Source of the DNA: Gemmatimonadota bacterium
GTDB taxonomy: Bacteria; Gemmatimonadota; Gemmatimonadetes; Gemmatimonadales; Gemmatimonadaceae
DNA length: 49,380 bases
Reading direction: 5' to 3'
NCBI GenBank assembly: GCA_021324775.1
Contig: JAJPIM010000017.1
Coordinates: forward strand, 1-49,380
Below are positions 36,241 through 44,909 of this stretch, one piece after another (the stretch's first letter is position 1; every line of letters starts with the position of its first letter). Made by a program: the position numbers and the translations under genes. The notes below the pieces were generated by a model, which was not told the DNA's origin, ran no database searches, and saw only the letters and a list, made by a program, of their open reading frames with translations.

Positions 36241-36309
36241 AGTCGACCACACGAGGGCCAGGGGATCACGCGAGACCGTCCCCGCATTTCCGCTGTAGAT
36301 TCTCCGCCA

Positions 36310-36705
36310 ATGTCCCGGACCGCCGAGACCCTCCTGGCGAAATACCCCGCCGAGGTTCGCGCACTCGCGACGGCGGCCCGCGCTGCGCTGGCGAAATGGC
36401 TCCCGAAGAGCGAGCAAGAAGTCGACAGCTCCGCGCCCGTCATCGGATTCGGATACGGCCCGGGCTACAAGGGGCTCGTCTGCACGTTGATCATCAGCAA
36501 GACGGGCGTGAAGATCGGGCTGGGCCGCGGCAGCGAGCTTGCGGACCCGGCAGGATTGCTCGCCGGGAGCGGCAAGGTGCACAAGCATATCCAACTGCGC
36601 TCGCCATCGGATTTGCGGAACCCCGCGGTGCGCGCGCTCGTCAAGGCAGCGCACGCTGGCTGGAAGCAACGCACCGCCGCAGCGAGAACCACTCACAAGA
36701 ACTAG
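36310..36705 (+). CDS. DUF1801-like domain protein
   Basis: 131 residues. The N-terminal TLLAKYPAEVRALATAARAA helix and the following strand-rich part (GFGYGPGYKGLVCTLIISKT) resemble DUF1801/YdhG-type domains, whose members bind unknown ligands. The ending has a Lys-rich helix (ALVKAAHAGWKQRT). It stands alone, 70 bases after the repeat cluster, and is convergent with the DUF2252 gene. Function not known. Confidence 0.65.
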   Translation: MSRTAETLLAKYPAEVRALATAARAALAKWLPKSEQEVDSSAPVIGFGYGPGYKGLVCTLIISKTGVKIGLGRGSELADPAGLLAGSGKVHKHIQLRSPSDLRNPAVRALVKAAHAGWKQRTAAARTTHKN

Positions 36706-36986
36706 CGGATTCGCGCAGCCGTCGCACGGCCCGCGCGTGGACGTCCACACGGTGACCTGGTCCGCGACCGCGGCAGCTGGCCTGAGTCGCGCGCCGAGGG
36801 CCGTGGGACGTATCGCGCTGATATGACGAGCACTGGTGCTGTCTCTTCGGGTGGTGACATCACCCGTGATCAGCAGTGACGTCACCGATATGTGAGCAAC
36901 GCCGCGCCACGTTCGTGGCTCACCGCCAGGTGCAGCGTGAGCACATGACAACGCAAACGGTGTGCCGAGCCGCAAGTCGAGCGCGG
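36706..36986. other. Convergent spacer with two TGAC-type dyads
   Basis: No gene is visible. Two close palindromes lie here: GGTGA-CA-TCACC (36853-36864) and GTGACGTCAC (36876-36885). They share half-sites but lie between gene ends, so a regulatory role is doubtful. Confidence 0.4.
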
Positions 36987-38063
36987 TCACGCATTTCGAT
37001 ACTGCTTCCACTCGCGCTCGACGATCTTCGCCATTGCCTTGGCCGACCGGCGGAGCCAGTTGGACGGCCGGCGGCGCAGGTCGGCCAGGATCGGCCGGCG
37101 CTGCCGCGGACTTCCCAGATGGACATTGGCCGTTTCGGCGCCCATCGCGCCCAGGAGCACGCTCTCGTCGCGCTTCTTTGGAAGATCCGCGATCAGGATC
37201 GGGTTGGAGTCCGGCGACAGCCGTCGCACCAGCCACGCTCCAGCCACACAGTGAAATGGGTCCCGGGACCGCACGGCCGAATCCAGCGCTCGCGCATAAT
37301 ACGGCTGGCCGCGCCGCCGGACGCCCGCGACCCAGTCGCAGGCCGGCGGCACCAGCGCTTTCGCTTCTCGAGCGACACATCCGCCGTCCCATTCCGCGAT
37401 CGCGACGTACCGCACCTGTCCCAAGCTCCCGGTCCCTGCCTCTCGTCGCACCACGCGATACCCGATCCGTGGACTAGGAAGCGTTTCCCGGAACGCGCGC
37501 GCCACCGCCGCCGGTACCGGATGACGCACGGCCGGCAAACCCTTCAGTTTGCGCCAGAAATCATCCGGCGGCTTGAGCTCGGAGATCCCCAGCTTGTCCA
37601 TATGCTCCTTGCCTTCGGCCAGCACGAACGGATCGCCACCCCGCCGCAGCGTCGCGGCGTACCGCTCGAGAAACGCATCACACCCATCCCGGAGCGAGAT
37701 CGTGGTCGTGCCATGATCGATCGCGATCTTGAGACTCGCGGCCCACCGCACGAGGTCGTTGGTGTACGGCAGCGGGCCGGCGTCGTCAAAATCGTCGACC
37801 CCCCAACACATCCGGCCTTCTACATCGCGCCACGTCCCGAAGCTGTCGATGTGCAGGTCGCCAACGGCCAGAACCTTGGGCGCCCGAGCGAGTTCGCCGG
37901 CCTCCGAGGCCCAGAGTTGTGTCCACCGGTAGAACGTGCCCCGGAGAAACACGAACGGATCCTCGCGCATCTGCTCGTGCTTGTCGCTGAGTTGCGAGGC
38001 CACGATCGGCGCGCACTGCCGGAGCCACGCCTCGTAGCTGCGGGTCGCGGATTGGATGTCCAT
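36987..38063 (-). CDS. DUF2252 family protein
   Basis: 358 residues from the ATG at 38063 (MDIQSATRSYEAWL). The blocks FVFLRGTFYRWTQ, VGDLHIDSFGTW and WGVDDFDDAGPLPYTNDLVR are diagnostic of DUF2252, whose fold resembles aminoglycoside phosphotransferases. The Asp-rich VDDFDDA could be the metal-binding loop. Activity has not been assigned with confidence in the family. The start overlaps the divergent DUF421 start by 8 bases, so one of the two genes probably begins further in. Confidence 0.85.
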   Translation of the reverse strand: MDIQSATRSYEAWLRQCAPIVASQLSDKHEQMREDPFVFLRGTFYRWTQLWASEAGELARAPKVLAVGDLHIDSFGTWRDVEGRMCWGVDDFDDAGPLPYTNDLVRWAASLKIAIDHGTTTISLRDGCDAFLERYAATLRRGGDPFVLAEGKEHMDKLGISELKPPDDFWRKLKGLPAVRHPVPAAVARAFRETLPSPRIGYRVVRREAGTGSLGQVRYVAIAEWDGGCVAREAKALVPPACDWVAGVRRRGQPYYARALDSAVRSRDPFHCVAGAWLVRRLSPDSNPILIADLPKKRDESVLLGAMGAETANVHLGSPRQRRPILADLRRRPSNWLRRSAKAMAKIVEREWKQYRNA

Positions 38064-38667
38064 TGCCACTGGGCCTGCCAACGCAATCCCTGCGCCCGCG
38101 GTATGGCGATTGCTTGGGCGAACGACTGTGCAGCGCGTGGTCCTGCTCACCGGCAAGCAGTGGCTAGGGGTGCCGCTATTGGCGGCGCCGCCCATTCTCG
38201 CGCTGTGCGGGGTCCTGGGCCCCGGCCGCGCGGGGATCGTCGGGCGCGTCGCGCTCGTCTACGGTTTGATGCTCGCCAGCCTCCGCGTGCTGGGGAAACG
38301 CGACCTGTCGCAGATGACCGCGTTCGACGCAGTGCTGCTCTTTCTCATCCCCCAGATTTTCCGCAACTATCTGATCGGGGCCGACGACTCGCTGCTGACG
38401 GCCCTCGTCGGCGCGACGACGCTCCTCGTGCTGGTCTTTGTCACGTCATTGCTCGGGTTTCGGAGCATCACATTCGGCCGCCTGGTTCGTGCGGCACCCA
38501 CTGTATTGGTGGAAGACGGCGTGCTCGTCGAGCGCGCACTGAACCGCGAGCACATCACCCCGGAAGAAATCGATGCCGCCGCACGCCTCGCGGGCGTCGA
38601 TCGGCTTGCATCCGTCCACCTGGCAACGCTCGAAGCCGACGGCAAGATCTCGATTATCCGGCGCTAA
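38056..38667 (+). CDS. DUF421 (YetF-like) membrane protein
   Basis: 203 residues with three hydrophobic segments (LGVPLLAAPPILALCGVL, RVALVYGLMLASLRVL, ALVGATTLLVLVFVTSLLGF) followed by a cytoplasmic domain. The conserved LGKRDLSQMTAFD, IGADDSLLTALV, APTVLVEDGVLVERAL and ATLEADGKISII stretches match YetF proteins. Some relatives influence spore or stress physiology, but the activity is unclear. The first 40 residues are atypical, and the true start may lie downstream of 38056. Confidence 0.83.
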   Translation: MSIATGPANAIPAPAVWRLLGRTTVQRVVLLTGKQWLGVPLLAAPPILALCGVLGPGRAGIVGRVALVYGLMLASLRVLGKRDLSQMTAFDAVLLFLIPQIFRNYLIGADDSLLTALVGATTLLVLVFVTSLLGFRSITFGRLVRAAPTVLVEDGVLVERALNREHITPEEIDAAARLAGVDRLASVHLATLEADGKISIIRR

Positions 38668-38669
38668 GC

Positions 38670-38712
38670 ACTTCCTCCTTTCTCTTTTCTCCTCTCTCCT
38701 CTCTCGTCTTTA
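38670..38712. repeat. Polypyrimidine tract C
   Basis: C/T-rich + strand with cctttctc and ctctctcgtct words shared with tract B. It lies between convergent gene ends. Confidence 0.65.
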
Positions 38713-39168
38713 CGCCGCCGGCGCGTGTCGCTGCAGGCTCGCGATGAATGCCGCTGGATCCGAGACGCTCAGGAGCACCGAATACCCGTCGGCCGTCGGG
38801 AGATACACCACACGCGCCGGATCGGTGACGTAGAGCAGCGCCCGCTCCCCGTCGCGCAGCCGGAACCACCCCGCGCGGTAGCCGGAGATCGACGTCCCGA
38901 GTGTCCGGATCACCGGCTTGAGCTCGGGATCGCTGCGCAGATCGACGACACGCGCCTGGTCCAGCCGCAGCGACCGCGCCGGGATCAGCCTCCCGTAGAA
39001 ATCACCGCGCAGCCGGAGTCCGTCCGGCGAGATCTCGAAGCGCGCCGTTCTCGACGCGGAGAGTGAATACATCGCGACTGCGATCCCCGCCACGGCGATC
39101 GTCAGGATCGGAAGCGCGAGCCAGAGGATCCGGACCTGGCCCGGAGCAATCGGGAACGAGTCGGTCAT
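38710..39168 (-). CDS. Membrane-anchored PH-like domain protein
   Basis: 152 residues. One or two hydrophobic N-terminal segments (ILWLALPILTIAVAGIAVAM) are followed by a beta-rich domain (ARFEISPDGLRLRGDFYGRL, ARSLRLDQARVVDL, ALLYVTDPARVVYLP). This resembles bacterial PH (bPH) domains found in small membrane proteins. No specific family role is known. It ends convergent to the DUF421 gene. Confidence 0.7.
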   Translation of the reverse strand: MTDSFPIAPGQVRILWLALPILTIAVAGIAVAMYSLSASRTARFEISPDGLRLRGDFYGRLIPARSLRLDQARVVDLRSDPELKPVIRTLGTSISGYRAGWFRLRDGERALLYVTDPARVVYLPTADGYSVLLSVSDPAAFIASLQRHAPAA

Positions 39169-39405
39169 GGCAGGGGCGGCAGGCGTGCTGCCGCGGGAGG
39201 GCGGTGACGGAACCAGGGAGCGAGCCGGACAGCGCTGCCTAGAATCTAAACAGTTGGGGTCGATTGCGCGCCTGCGAGGCCAACAGGCGTTGAAGGGCGC
39301 TGGACGGGGTGGAGTCCGCAGCTGTGACGATTGCGGTCAGGCCACGGTTTCTGGCTCCGCGACACGTCGTCATCGAGGGAGAATCACCCTCCACCATCCC
39401 CGGCC

Positions 39406-39651
39406 ATGACTCGAATCGAATTCACTCACAGCTATAACGGTCGCGACACGTGGGTCTTTCAGATGGACCCGGCCGTCGCCTTGAACGGTACCTGCGGCTA
39501 TCGCGTGCGCTACGACTCCGGCAAGCAGTGGACCGAGTGCCTGCTGCGCAAGGCGCCGCACGGTGCATCGTCCGATGAGATCAAGCAGCTCATCATCGAT
39601 TGGGAAGGACGCATTCTGCGCCCAGTCGGCGGGCTCGGCACCGCCGCGTAA
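39406..39651 (+). CDS. Small hypothetical protein
   Basis: 81 residues from ATG 39406 (MTRIEFTHSYNGRDTWVFQM). It is compact and moderately charged, with two Cys (GTCGYRV, TECLLRK) and a short C-terminal helix (DEIKQLIIDWEGRIL). No family is recognised. The codon choice and lack of a simple shadow explanation make it plausible. Upstream spacer 39169-39405 shows nothing else. Confidence 0.5.
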   Translation: MTRIEFTHSYNGRDTWVFQMDPAVALNGTCGYRVRYDSGKQWTECLLRKAPHGASSDEIKQLIIDWEGRILRPVGGLGTAA

Positions 39652-39663
39652 CCGCTCGGATCT

Positions 39664-39871
39664 GCCGGCCGGCATGCTCAGCGTGAATACCGGCCTCGAT
39701 CCGGCCGTACTCGGCCGATAGCTTCCCGCCCATCCCCCGGCCCAGGTCTCGGCTGATCGGCAAGCCGAGACCTGGGCCTGTTTGATCGCGGTTCCGCGGC
39801 TGATCGGCCTGCACAAGGGGGCGGAAGATCGCCTCCCGCCTCTCCGGGGGAATCCCACGCCCTCGGCATCG
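39664..39871 (-). pseudogene. Histidine kinase fragment (HATPase end)
   Basis: Minus-strand translation gives GIPPERREAIFRPLVQADQP followed by PGLGLPISRDLGRGMGGKLS, the G1, F and G2 boxes of a sensor kinase ATPase domain. The closing VFTLSMPAG is in another frame, so one frameshift lies between. Nothing upstream of the G1 box remains: no dimerisation domain, N box or sensor. It is a relic in the spacer before the YfhO gene. Confidence 0.7.
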
Positions 39872-40006
39872 TGGCCACCCCCTCTGGACACCCCACCGGC
39901 GATCCGGGTACCGTTGCGCACCCCGATGCGTCTCTTTCCTCGTCCTTCGTGACTGTCGCCACCGCACCGAAGCCACTCTCCACGCCGCTCGTCGAGGTCC
40001 CCGGCA

Positions 40007-42469
40007 ATGGCTTCTGAGGCACCGCGAGCGACGCCGGATATCGCGCCGAAGGCGAGCTCGGCCGACGACGATGGTGGCGACAGTTGGACCCCGCGCGGCG
40101 CCGCGATCTGGGCACTCGCTGCCTATTCGCTCGCGGCGTGCGCTCTCGGATATCCGGTCTTTCACGGCGGATTCCTCGTCTCCCCGCACAGCGACCAGTA
40201 CATCGGCGGCTACGCCGTGCGCGAGTTCGGGACCGCGATGATCCGGAGCGGCCACCTCCCGCTCTGGAATCCGTACCTGTTCGGGGGTATGCCGTTCGTC
40301 GGCGCATTCGATGGCGACATCTTCTACCCGCCCACTCTCCTCCTGCGACTTCTGCTCCGGACGGACCTGGCGGTGACCTGGGCGTTCATCCTCCACGTCA
40401 TGCTCGCCGGCTGGTTCACGTATCTCTGGCTCCGCGCGAGCGGACTCGGATTCGCGGCGGCGGGAGTCGCGGGCCTCGCGTACGAGCTCGGCGGCCCCAT
40501 CGCGTCGTTCGTCTCGCCCGGACACGACGGCAAGCTCTACGTCAGTGCCCTCCTCCCCCTCGCCCTCTGCCTCATCCTCCTTGGCATCCGCGACGGTAAG
40601 CGCTGGTGCTGGCCCGCGCTCGCACTCACCGTGGGATGCGCCGCCCTCGCGCCACACCCGCAGATCTTCCAGTACTTCCTCCTCACCGCGGGCGCGTACG
40701 CGCTCTTCGTCGCCGCACCACTGCGATCGCCCGCGCCATCGGGTGCGGGGTCGTCACGCACATCGCGCATCGTTCGCAGCGTCCGCAGTGTCCCCGGCCG
40801 GCGGCTCGGCGCGGCCCTCGGGGCGGTCATCCTCGGACTCGTGATGTCGGCCGTGCAGTTCCTGCCGGTCGCGCAATTCGTGGCCTGGTCGCCGCGCGGC
40901 AGCCGCTCGACCGGCGCGGGGACGTATTCCTACGCGACGCAGTTCTCGATGCCCTTCGAGGACCTCCCCAACATCTACCTTCCGCAATTCACAGGCATGC
41001 TGGATCGCTACTGGGGCGGACTCGGATCGCACTGGTTCAGCGAGTATCTCGGCGCCTCGGTCCTCGTGCTCGCCGGTGCAGGACTGATCGCGGCCACTGC
41101 CGGACGCCGCCGGATCGTGCGCTTCTGGCTCGCGGTCGCGGTCGTCGCAACGCTCTGGTCACTGGGCCGCTACACGCCGTTCTATCATCTCGTGTACGCG
41201 ATCGTTCCAGGAACGCCGTTCTTCCGCGTCCCCGCCGCCGCGTTCGTGATCGTCGGCCTCGCCGTCGCCGCGCTGGCCGGCGAAGGCGTCGCCTGCGTGC
41301 TGCGCCGCGGCGTCCGTGTCCGCTACGTCCTCGGGTGGCTCGGTGTCGCAGGCGTGCTCGCTATCCCAGCGGTGATTCATGCCGCCGCCCACGCGGCCGC
41401 GCAGATCTTCGGCGCACCGTGGACGCCAGGCGCCGCTGACGCGAACGCCGGGCCCGTCGCCGCGGGTGCGCTTCGCTGTCTCGTGGTCGTCGTGCTGATG
41501 GGGGCCATTCTGGCGATTCGCCGCGACGACAAGCTGAGCGCACGGGCCGCCGCCGCTGCGATCGCACTCGTGGTGGCCACCGATCTCTGGAGCATCGCGC
41601 GCGCGTATTGGTTCTTCTCGCCGCCCGCCGCCAAGCTGTACGCATCGGACGCGGGGATCGATACACTGCGCGCGCAGACAGAGCCGGTCCGCGTCCTCGC
41701 GTGGCCACTCGGACATCCACACATCCGCGCCGATCCGGAGATCGCGGGCGATGGGCTCATGATCCACCGGATCCGCCAAGTCCTCGGCTACCACGGCAAC
41801 GGGATCAAACGATACGATGACCTGAGTTGGACGACGGACGGCACGCAGCCCCTGTTCACACCGCACTTCTGGCAGTTGCTCAATGTCGGCTTCCTTCTCA
41901 CCGACACGGCGAAACTGTCGTTCCCAGGCGCCACCCGGATCGTGGGTCCGGTCCCGGACGCTGCCGGTGATACGCTCTATCTCTACCGGCTGGCCGGCGA
42001 TCACCCCGCCGCATGGCTCACCGCGGCCGCACGGTCGCTCCCGGACACGTTCGCGCGCCTCGGCGTGATCGACCAGCACTTCGACCTGCGCCGGCTCGCG
42101 CTGCTCGAGATGGCCGCGCACGCGACGGCGCCTGAATCCATCGGACCGGCGCCTGCCGAACAGGTCATCGCGGACCTGTACGAGCCCGGCAAACTGCGCT
42201 TTCACCTCTCGGCACCGGCACCGCCAGGGACCACACTCATCGTGTCGGAGAACTTCTATCCGGGATGGCGCGCGACGGCCGATCACGTGCCGGTTCCCGT
42301 CTGGCGCGCGGACTACGCGCTGATCGGTGTGCCGCTTCCCACCGGCACGCGGACGGTGGAGCTGGCGTTCACCAGTCGCGCGGTCACGACCGGATTCCTG
42401 CTCAGTATCCTCGCGGCGCTGTTCGCAATCGCATGGTTAATTTGGCCGGCACGGCCAAATAGAGAGTAG
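40007..42469 (+). CDS. YfhO-family large membrane protein
   Basis: Polytopic membrane protein of 820 residues. About a dozen hydrophobic segments occupy the first 530 residues. Conserved YfhO features are the extracytoplasmic HSDQYIGGYAVREFG, LPLWNPYLFGGMPFVG and FYPPTLLL. The C-terminal third is a soluble beta-rich domain (LFTPHFWQLLNVGFLLTD, SENFYPGWRATADHVPVPVW). Relatives with glycosyltransferase-C-like topology modify cell-surface polymers; YfhO itself has been linked to lipoteichoic acid glycosylation in Bacillus. The substrate here is unknown. It is monocistronic and ends in a strong hairpin. Confidence 0.88.
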   Translation: MASEAPRATPDIAPKASSADDDGGDSWTPRGAAIWALAAYSLAACALGYPVFHGGFLVSPHSDQYIGGYAVREFGTAMIRSGHLPLWNPYLFGGMPFVGAFDGDIFYPPTLLLRLLLRTDLAVTWAFILHVMLAGWFTYLWLRASGLGFAAAGVAGLAYELGGPIASFVSPGHDGKLYVSALLPLALCLILLGIRDGKRWCWPALALTVGCAALAPHPQIFQYFLLTAGAYALFVAAPLRSPAPSGAGSSRTSRIVRSVRSVPGRRLGAALGAVILGLVMSAVQFLPVAQFVAWSPRGSRSTGAGTYSYATQFSMPFEDLPNIYLPQFTGMLDRYWGGLGSHWFSEYLGASVLVLAGAGLIAATAGRRRIVRFWLAVAVVATLWSLGRYTPFYHLVYAIVPGTPFFRVPAAAFVIVGLAVAALAGEGVACVLRRGVRVRYVLGWLGVAGVLAIPAVIHAAAHAAAQIFGAPWTPGAADANAGPVAAGALRCLVVVVLMGAILAIRRDDKLSARAAAAAIALVVATDLWSIARAYWFFSPPAAKLYASDAGIDTLRAQTEPVRVLAWPLGHPHIRADPEIAGDGLMIHRIRQVLGYHGNGIKRYDDLSWTTDGTQPLFTPHFWQLLNVGFLLTDTAKLSFPGATRIVGPVPDAAGDTLYLYRLAGDHPAAWLTAAARSLPDTFARLGVIDQHFDLRRLALLEMAAHATAPESIGPAPAEQVIADLYEPGKLRFHLSAPAPPGTTLIVSENFYPGWRATADHVPVPVWRADYALIGVPLPTGTRTVELAFTSRAVTTGFLLSILAALFAIAWLIWPARPNRE

Positions 42470-42475
42470 CGACAC

Positions 42476-42550
42476 AGAGAGTAGAAAGTAGTACAAGCGC
42501 TTCTTGTCTACTCTCTACTTTCTGCCCTTCTACTTTCTGCCATTTTTTTT
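42476..42550 (+). terminator. Long hairpin terminator after the YfhO gene
   Basis: The purine arm 42476-42497 and pyrimidine arm 42503-42521 pair over about 20 bp with one bulge and one mismatch around loop cgctt. A run of eight T residues follows at 42543-42550. The second arm is part of a polypyrimidine tract. A smaller TTTGGCC/GGCCAAA hairpin lies at 42441-42459 inside the end of the gene. Confidence 0.75.
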
Positions 42551-42570
42551 GCTCTCCTTTCTCCTTTCTC
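42503..42570. repeat. Polypyrimidine tract D
   Basis: C/T-rich + strand with the word tctactttctgcc repeated (also found in tract A) and ctcctttctcc (also in tracts B and E). It lies in the convergent spacer between the YfhO and ComF-like genes. Confidence 0.65.
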
Positions 42571-42573
42571 CGT

Positions 42574-43734
42574 TCACCACCTGTTAGGTCCCTGCTGAAC
42601 GCCCACCAGCAACTCCACCGGACGCCTCTCGCCCACCCTGACAGCCAGGCACTCCCGTACCGCGACGCGCCACTCCCGTTGCGCGCGGATCACGTGCGTG
42701 GCGCCGCAGCGGCACACCCATCGGTGGTAGCCGGCGGCATCGAGCGCCGGCAGCGGGAACGGCCCTGCGACCGCGATCACCGGACATCGCACCGAACAGG
42801 CGAATTGGACCCAGAACGTCCCGGGCTCCGGCGTCACCGGCGTGCGCGCCCGGCTGTCGAGCTCGCGCAGTTGGACTCGCACCTGGCGCGCACCGAGAGT
42901 GAGCATCCGCTCGGGCGGCGCACGGATGGCTCGTACGATGACCGCTCCGTCGACCGCCACGGCACCCGCGTCCAGCAGCGCTCGCGCACACACGTCGAGC
43001 GTCGTCCCGGTGGTGATGAGATCGTCCGCCACGATCACGTGCCGCCCACGCACCGTTGAACGCCACCGCCGGCGCACTGCGTACGCACCTGCGCTCTCGC
43101 CGCGTCGTTCGTCGTGCGCGAGTCCCTTCTGAGTGAAGTCGCGCAGCTTTTCGAGGACGCCCAACCGGACCGCGATGCCCGGTAAGCGAACCGCCGCGAG
43201 CGCCGTGAGCAACGCGACATGCGGCCGGCGGCCACGGTAGGATGGCACCGGCACGAGGAGAAAGGACTTCGCTGGGCCCGCGCCGGCCGCGCCGGCCTGT
43301 ACCTCGGCGACACTCGCCGCGAGGGCCCGCGCCAGCGGCTCGGCCCCCGCGAGCCAATCACCCCGCCGCTCTTTGAACGCGACCACCGCCTGATACAGTT
43401 CGCCGAAACTGCGCCGGGGTGATCCGGCCCGGCCCCGATACGCGGCGACGACGCGCCCATACGCGAGGCCTTCGGCGAGCACGGCGCGGCTGCAATCGGC
43501 GCACACCACGCCATTGGTGGTGGCAGACCATCCCTCGAGCGCGATGTCGTCGGTCGCGCAGACGAGACATCGGCGCTCGGCGATCAGTTCGCCGAACGAT
43601 GGCCGGAAGCCCCGCTCACTCGCGCCGCGGGCGCCCCGGTACGCGATGTCCCACGCCGCTATCCGGAACGCCGGCGGAAAACCCCACGCCGCACGCACTG
43701 CACGCCACCATGACCGGACGGGAACGCCGCGCAC
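42574..43734 (-). CDS. ComF-like phosphoribosyltransferase-fold protein with C-terminal extension
   Basis: 386 residues, against about 230 for usual ComF proteins. An N-terminal zinc-finger-like part (CLVCATDD, VVCADCSR) is followed by the phosphoribosyltransferase domain, whose PRPP-binding loop is VIVADDLITTGTTLDVCARA. ComF proteins act in DNA uptake or related ATPase/helicase complexes, but their chemistry is unclear. After the normal end come about 120 residues with CSVRCPVIAV and WVCRCGATHVIRA, a possible second zinc site. The GTG at 43734 is uncertain; about 50 residues precede the first Cys pair. The LLM gene ends 119 bases upstream on the same strand. Confidence 0.72.
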   Translation of the reverse strand: MRGVPVRSWWRAVRAAWGFPPAFRIAAWDIAYRGARGASERGFRPSFGELIAERRCLVCATDDIALEGWSATTNGVVCADCSRAVLAEGLAYGRVVAAYRGRAGSPRRSFGELYQAVVAFKERRGDWLAGAEPLARALAASVAEVQAGAAGAGPAKSFLLVPVPSYRGRRPHVALLTALAAVRLPGIAVRLGVLEKLRDFTQKGLAHDERRGESAGAYAVRRRWRSTVRGRHVIVADDLITTGTTLDVCARALLDAGAVAVDGAVIVRAIRAPPERMLTLGARQVRVQLRELDSRARTPVTPEPGTFWVQFACSVRCPVIAVAGPFPLPALDAAGYHRWVCRCGATHVIRAQREWRVAVRECLAVRVGERRPVELLVGVQQGPNRW

Positions 43735-43814
43735 GACCCGAACATCGGCGGCGGATTCCGGGATGCCACATCATCCGAACGCCGCCACCGCCCCCCGACG
43801 CGGCCGGTACAGCA

Positions 43815-43858
43815 GTTTCTCCTTTCTCCCTTCTCCGTTCTCCCCTCTCGCTTCTATC
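43815..43858. repeat. Polypyrimidine tract E
   Basis: C/T-rich + strand with tttctcctttctccc, lying upstream of the ComF-like gene and running into the stop codon of the LLM gene. Confidence 0.65.
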
Positions 43859-44909
43859 CGACCAGCGGCATGACCTCGGATGCGAACCGCTCCATCTCCT
43901 CGAGCTGTGGGCTCGACTGCAGCAGCAGAAGATCCACGCCCGCATCCGCGAACGCACGCACTCGCTCGGCCACCTGTTCCGGCGTGCCGACCAGGCCCGC
44001 GCGTAATCCGCGGTTCGACACCGAGTAATCCTCGAGGCTCACCCGCTGTTCGAGTTTGGTGTGCGAGATCCAGTCCTGATAGTTCCCGTATCCGGGCGAG
44101 CCTGGCGCCACGTTGGTGATCCGCTCGACCTCGCGTTTGGCCTCCGCTTCCGTCGGCCGCACGATCTCGTACGCCGCCATGCCAAATGTCATCGGAGGCA
44201 GTCCGAGCGCGGCGCGGCGCGCACGCATGTCGGCGATCTTGGGGGCAATGCGCTCCGGTGGGTCGCCGTGCATCACGTACGCATCACACTGGCTGGAGAT
44301 CAGGGTCTTGGCGGCTTCGGATTCACCACCCGCATAGATCGTCGGCAACTTCTTCGGCTTGGGCACCAGGACCGTTTCATCGACCGAATAGTACTTGCCC
44401 GCGTGCGAATACCCCGACGTCGTCCACGCGCCGTGCACGACGCTCAGCCACTCGTTGGTCCGGGCGTAGCGATCGTCGTGCTCCTCGAAATGAACGCCAT
44501 AGCGCCGCGCCTCATCCGCCCACCAGCTCGACACCACGTTGAGCGAGATCCGGCCGGGTGCGATCAGATCCATGTTCGCAGCCTGCTTGGCGAGGATCGC
44601 AGGCTGGTGAAATGTCGGCCGGACTGCGACCATCATCTCCAGACGTTCCGTGACCGCCGCCAGTGCAGCCGCGGTCGACCATGCGTCGAGCGCCGGGGCA
44701 TTGATGCCCTTGATGTCATTGAGAAACAGCTCGGCGACGAGCGTCAGATCGTATCCGATCTGTTCGCTGCGGCACGCGAGCTTCTTGGCGTAGCTCCAGG
44801 ATACTTCCATGCCCTCGTCGCCCGCGTTGCGGAGCCAGCCGCCAAAGACGGGAAGCCAGTATCCGTAGCGGATGCGCCCGCGGGATGTCGTTCCGGTCGT
44901 TCCAGGCAT
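43854..44909 (-). CDS. LLM-class flavin-dependent monooxygenase
   Basis: Bacterial-luciferase-fold enzyme of 351 residues using reduced FMN and oxygen. Its N-terminus RIRYGYWLPVFGGWLRN and the blocks LTLVAELFLNDIKGI, VRPTFHQPAILAKQAANMD, GRISLNVVSSWWADEARRYG and PTIYAGGESEAAKTL are like SsuD/SfnG-type alkanesulfonate or dimethylsulfone monooxygenases. Its ATG follows the ATP-grasp stop codon with no bases between, so the two are surely co-translated. No flavin reductase or sulfonate transporter is near, which speaks against a plain sulfur-scavenging role. The natural substrate is unknown. Confidence 0.88.
   Translation of the reverse strand: MPGTTGTTSRGRIRYGYWLPVFGGWLRNAGDEGMEVSWSYAKKLACRSEQIGYDLTLVAELFLNDIKGINAPALDAWSTAAALAAVTERLEMMVAVRPTFHQPAILAKQAANMDLIAPGRISLNVVSSWWADEARRYGVHFEEHDDRYARTNEWLSVVHGAWTTSGYSHAGKYYSVDETVLVPKPKKLPTIYAGGESEAAKTLISSQCDAYVMHGDPPERIAPKIADMRARRAALGLPPMTFGMAAYEIVRPTEAEAKREVERITNVAPGSPGYGNYQDWISHTKLEQRVSLEDYSVSNRGLRAGLVGTPEQVAERVRAFADAGVDLLLLQSSPQLEEMERFASEVMPLVG

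Noticed and set aside
36091-37392. Minus-strand open frame of 433 codons across repeats and the DUF1801 gene
   Set aside because: It translates the palindromic repeats and shadows DUF1801 and the end of DUF2252; composition is unlike protein.
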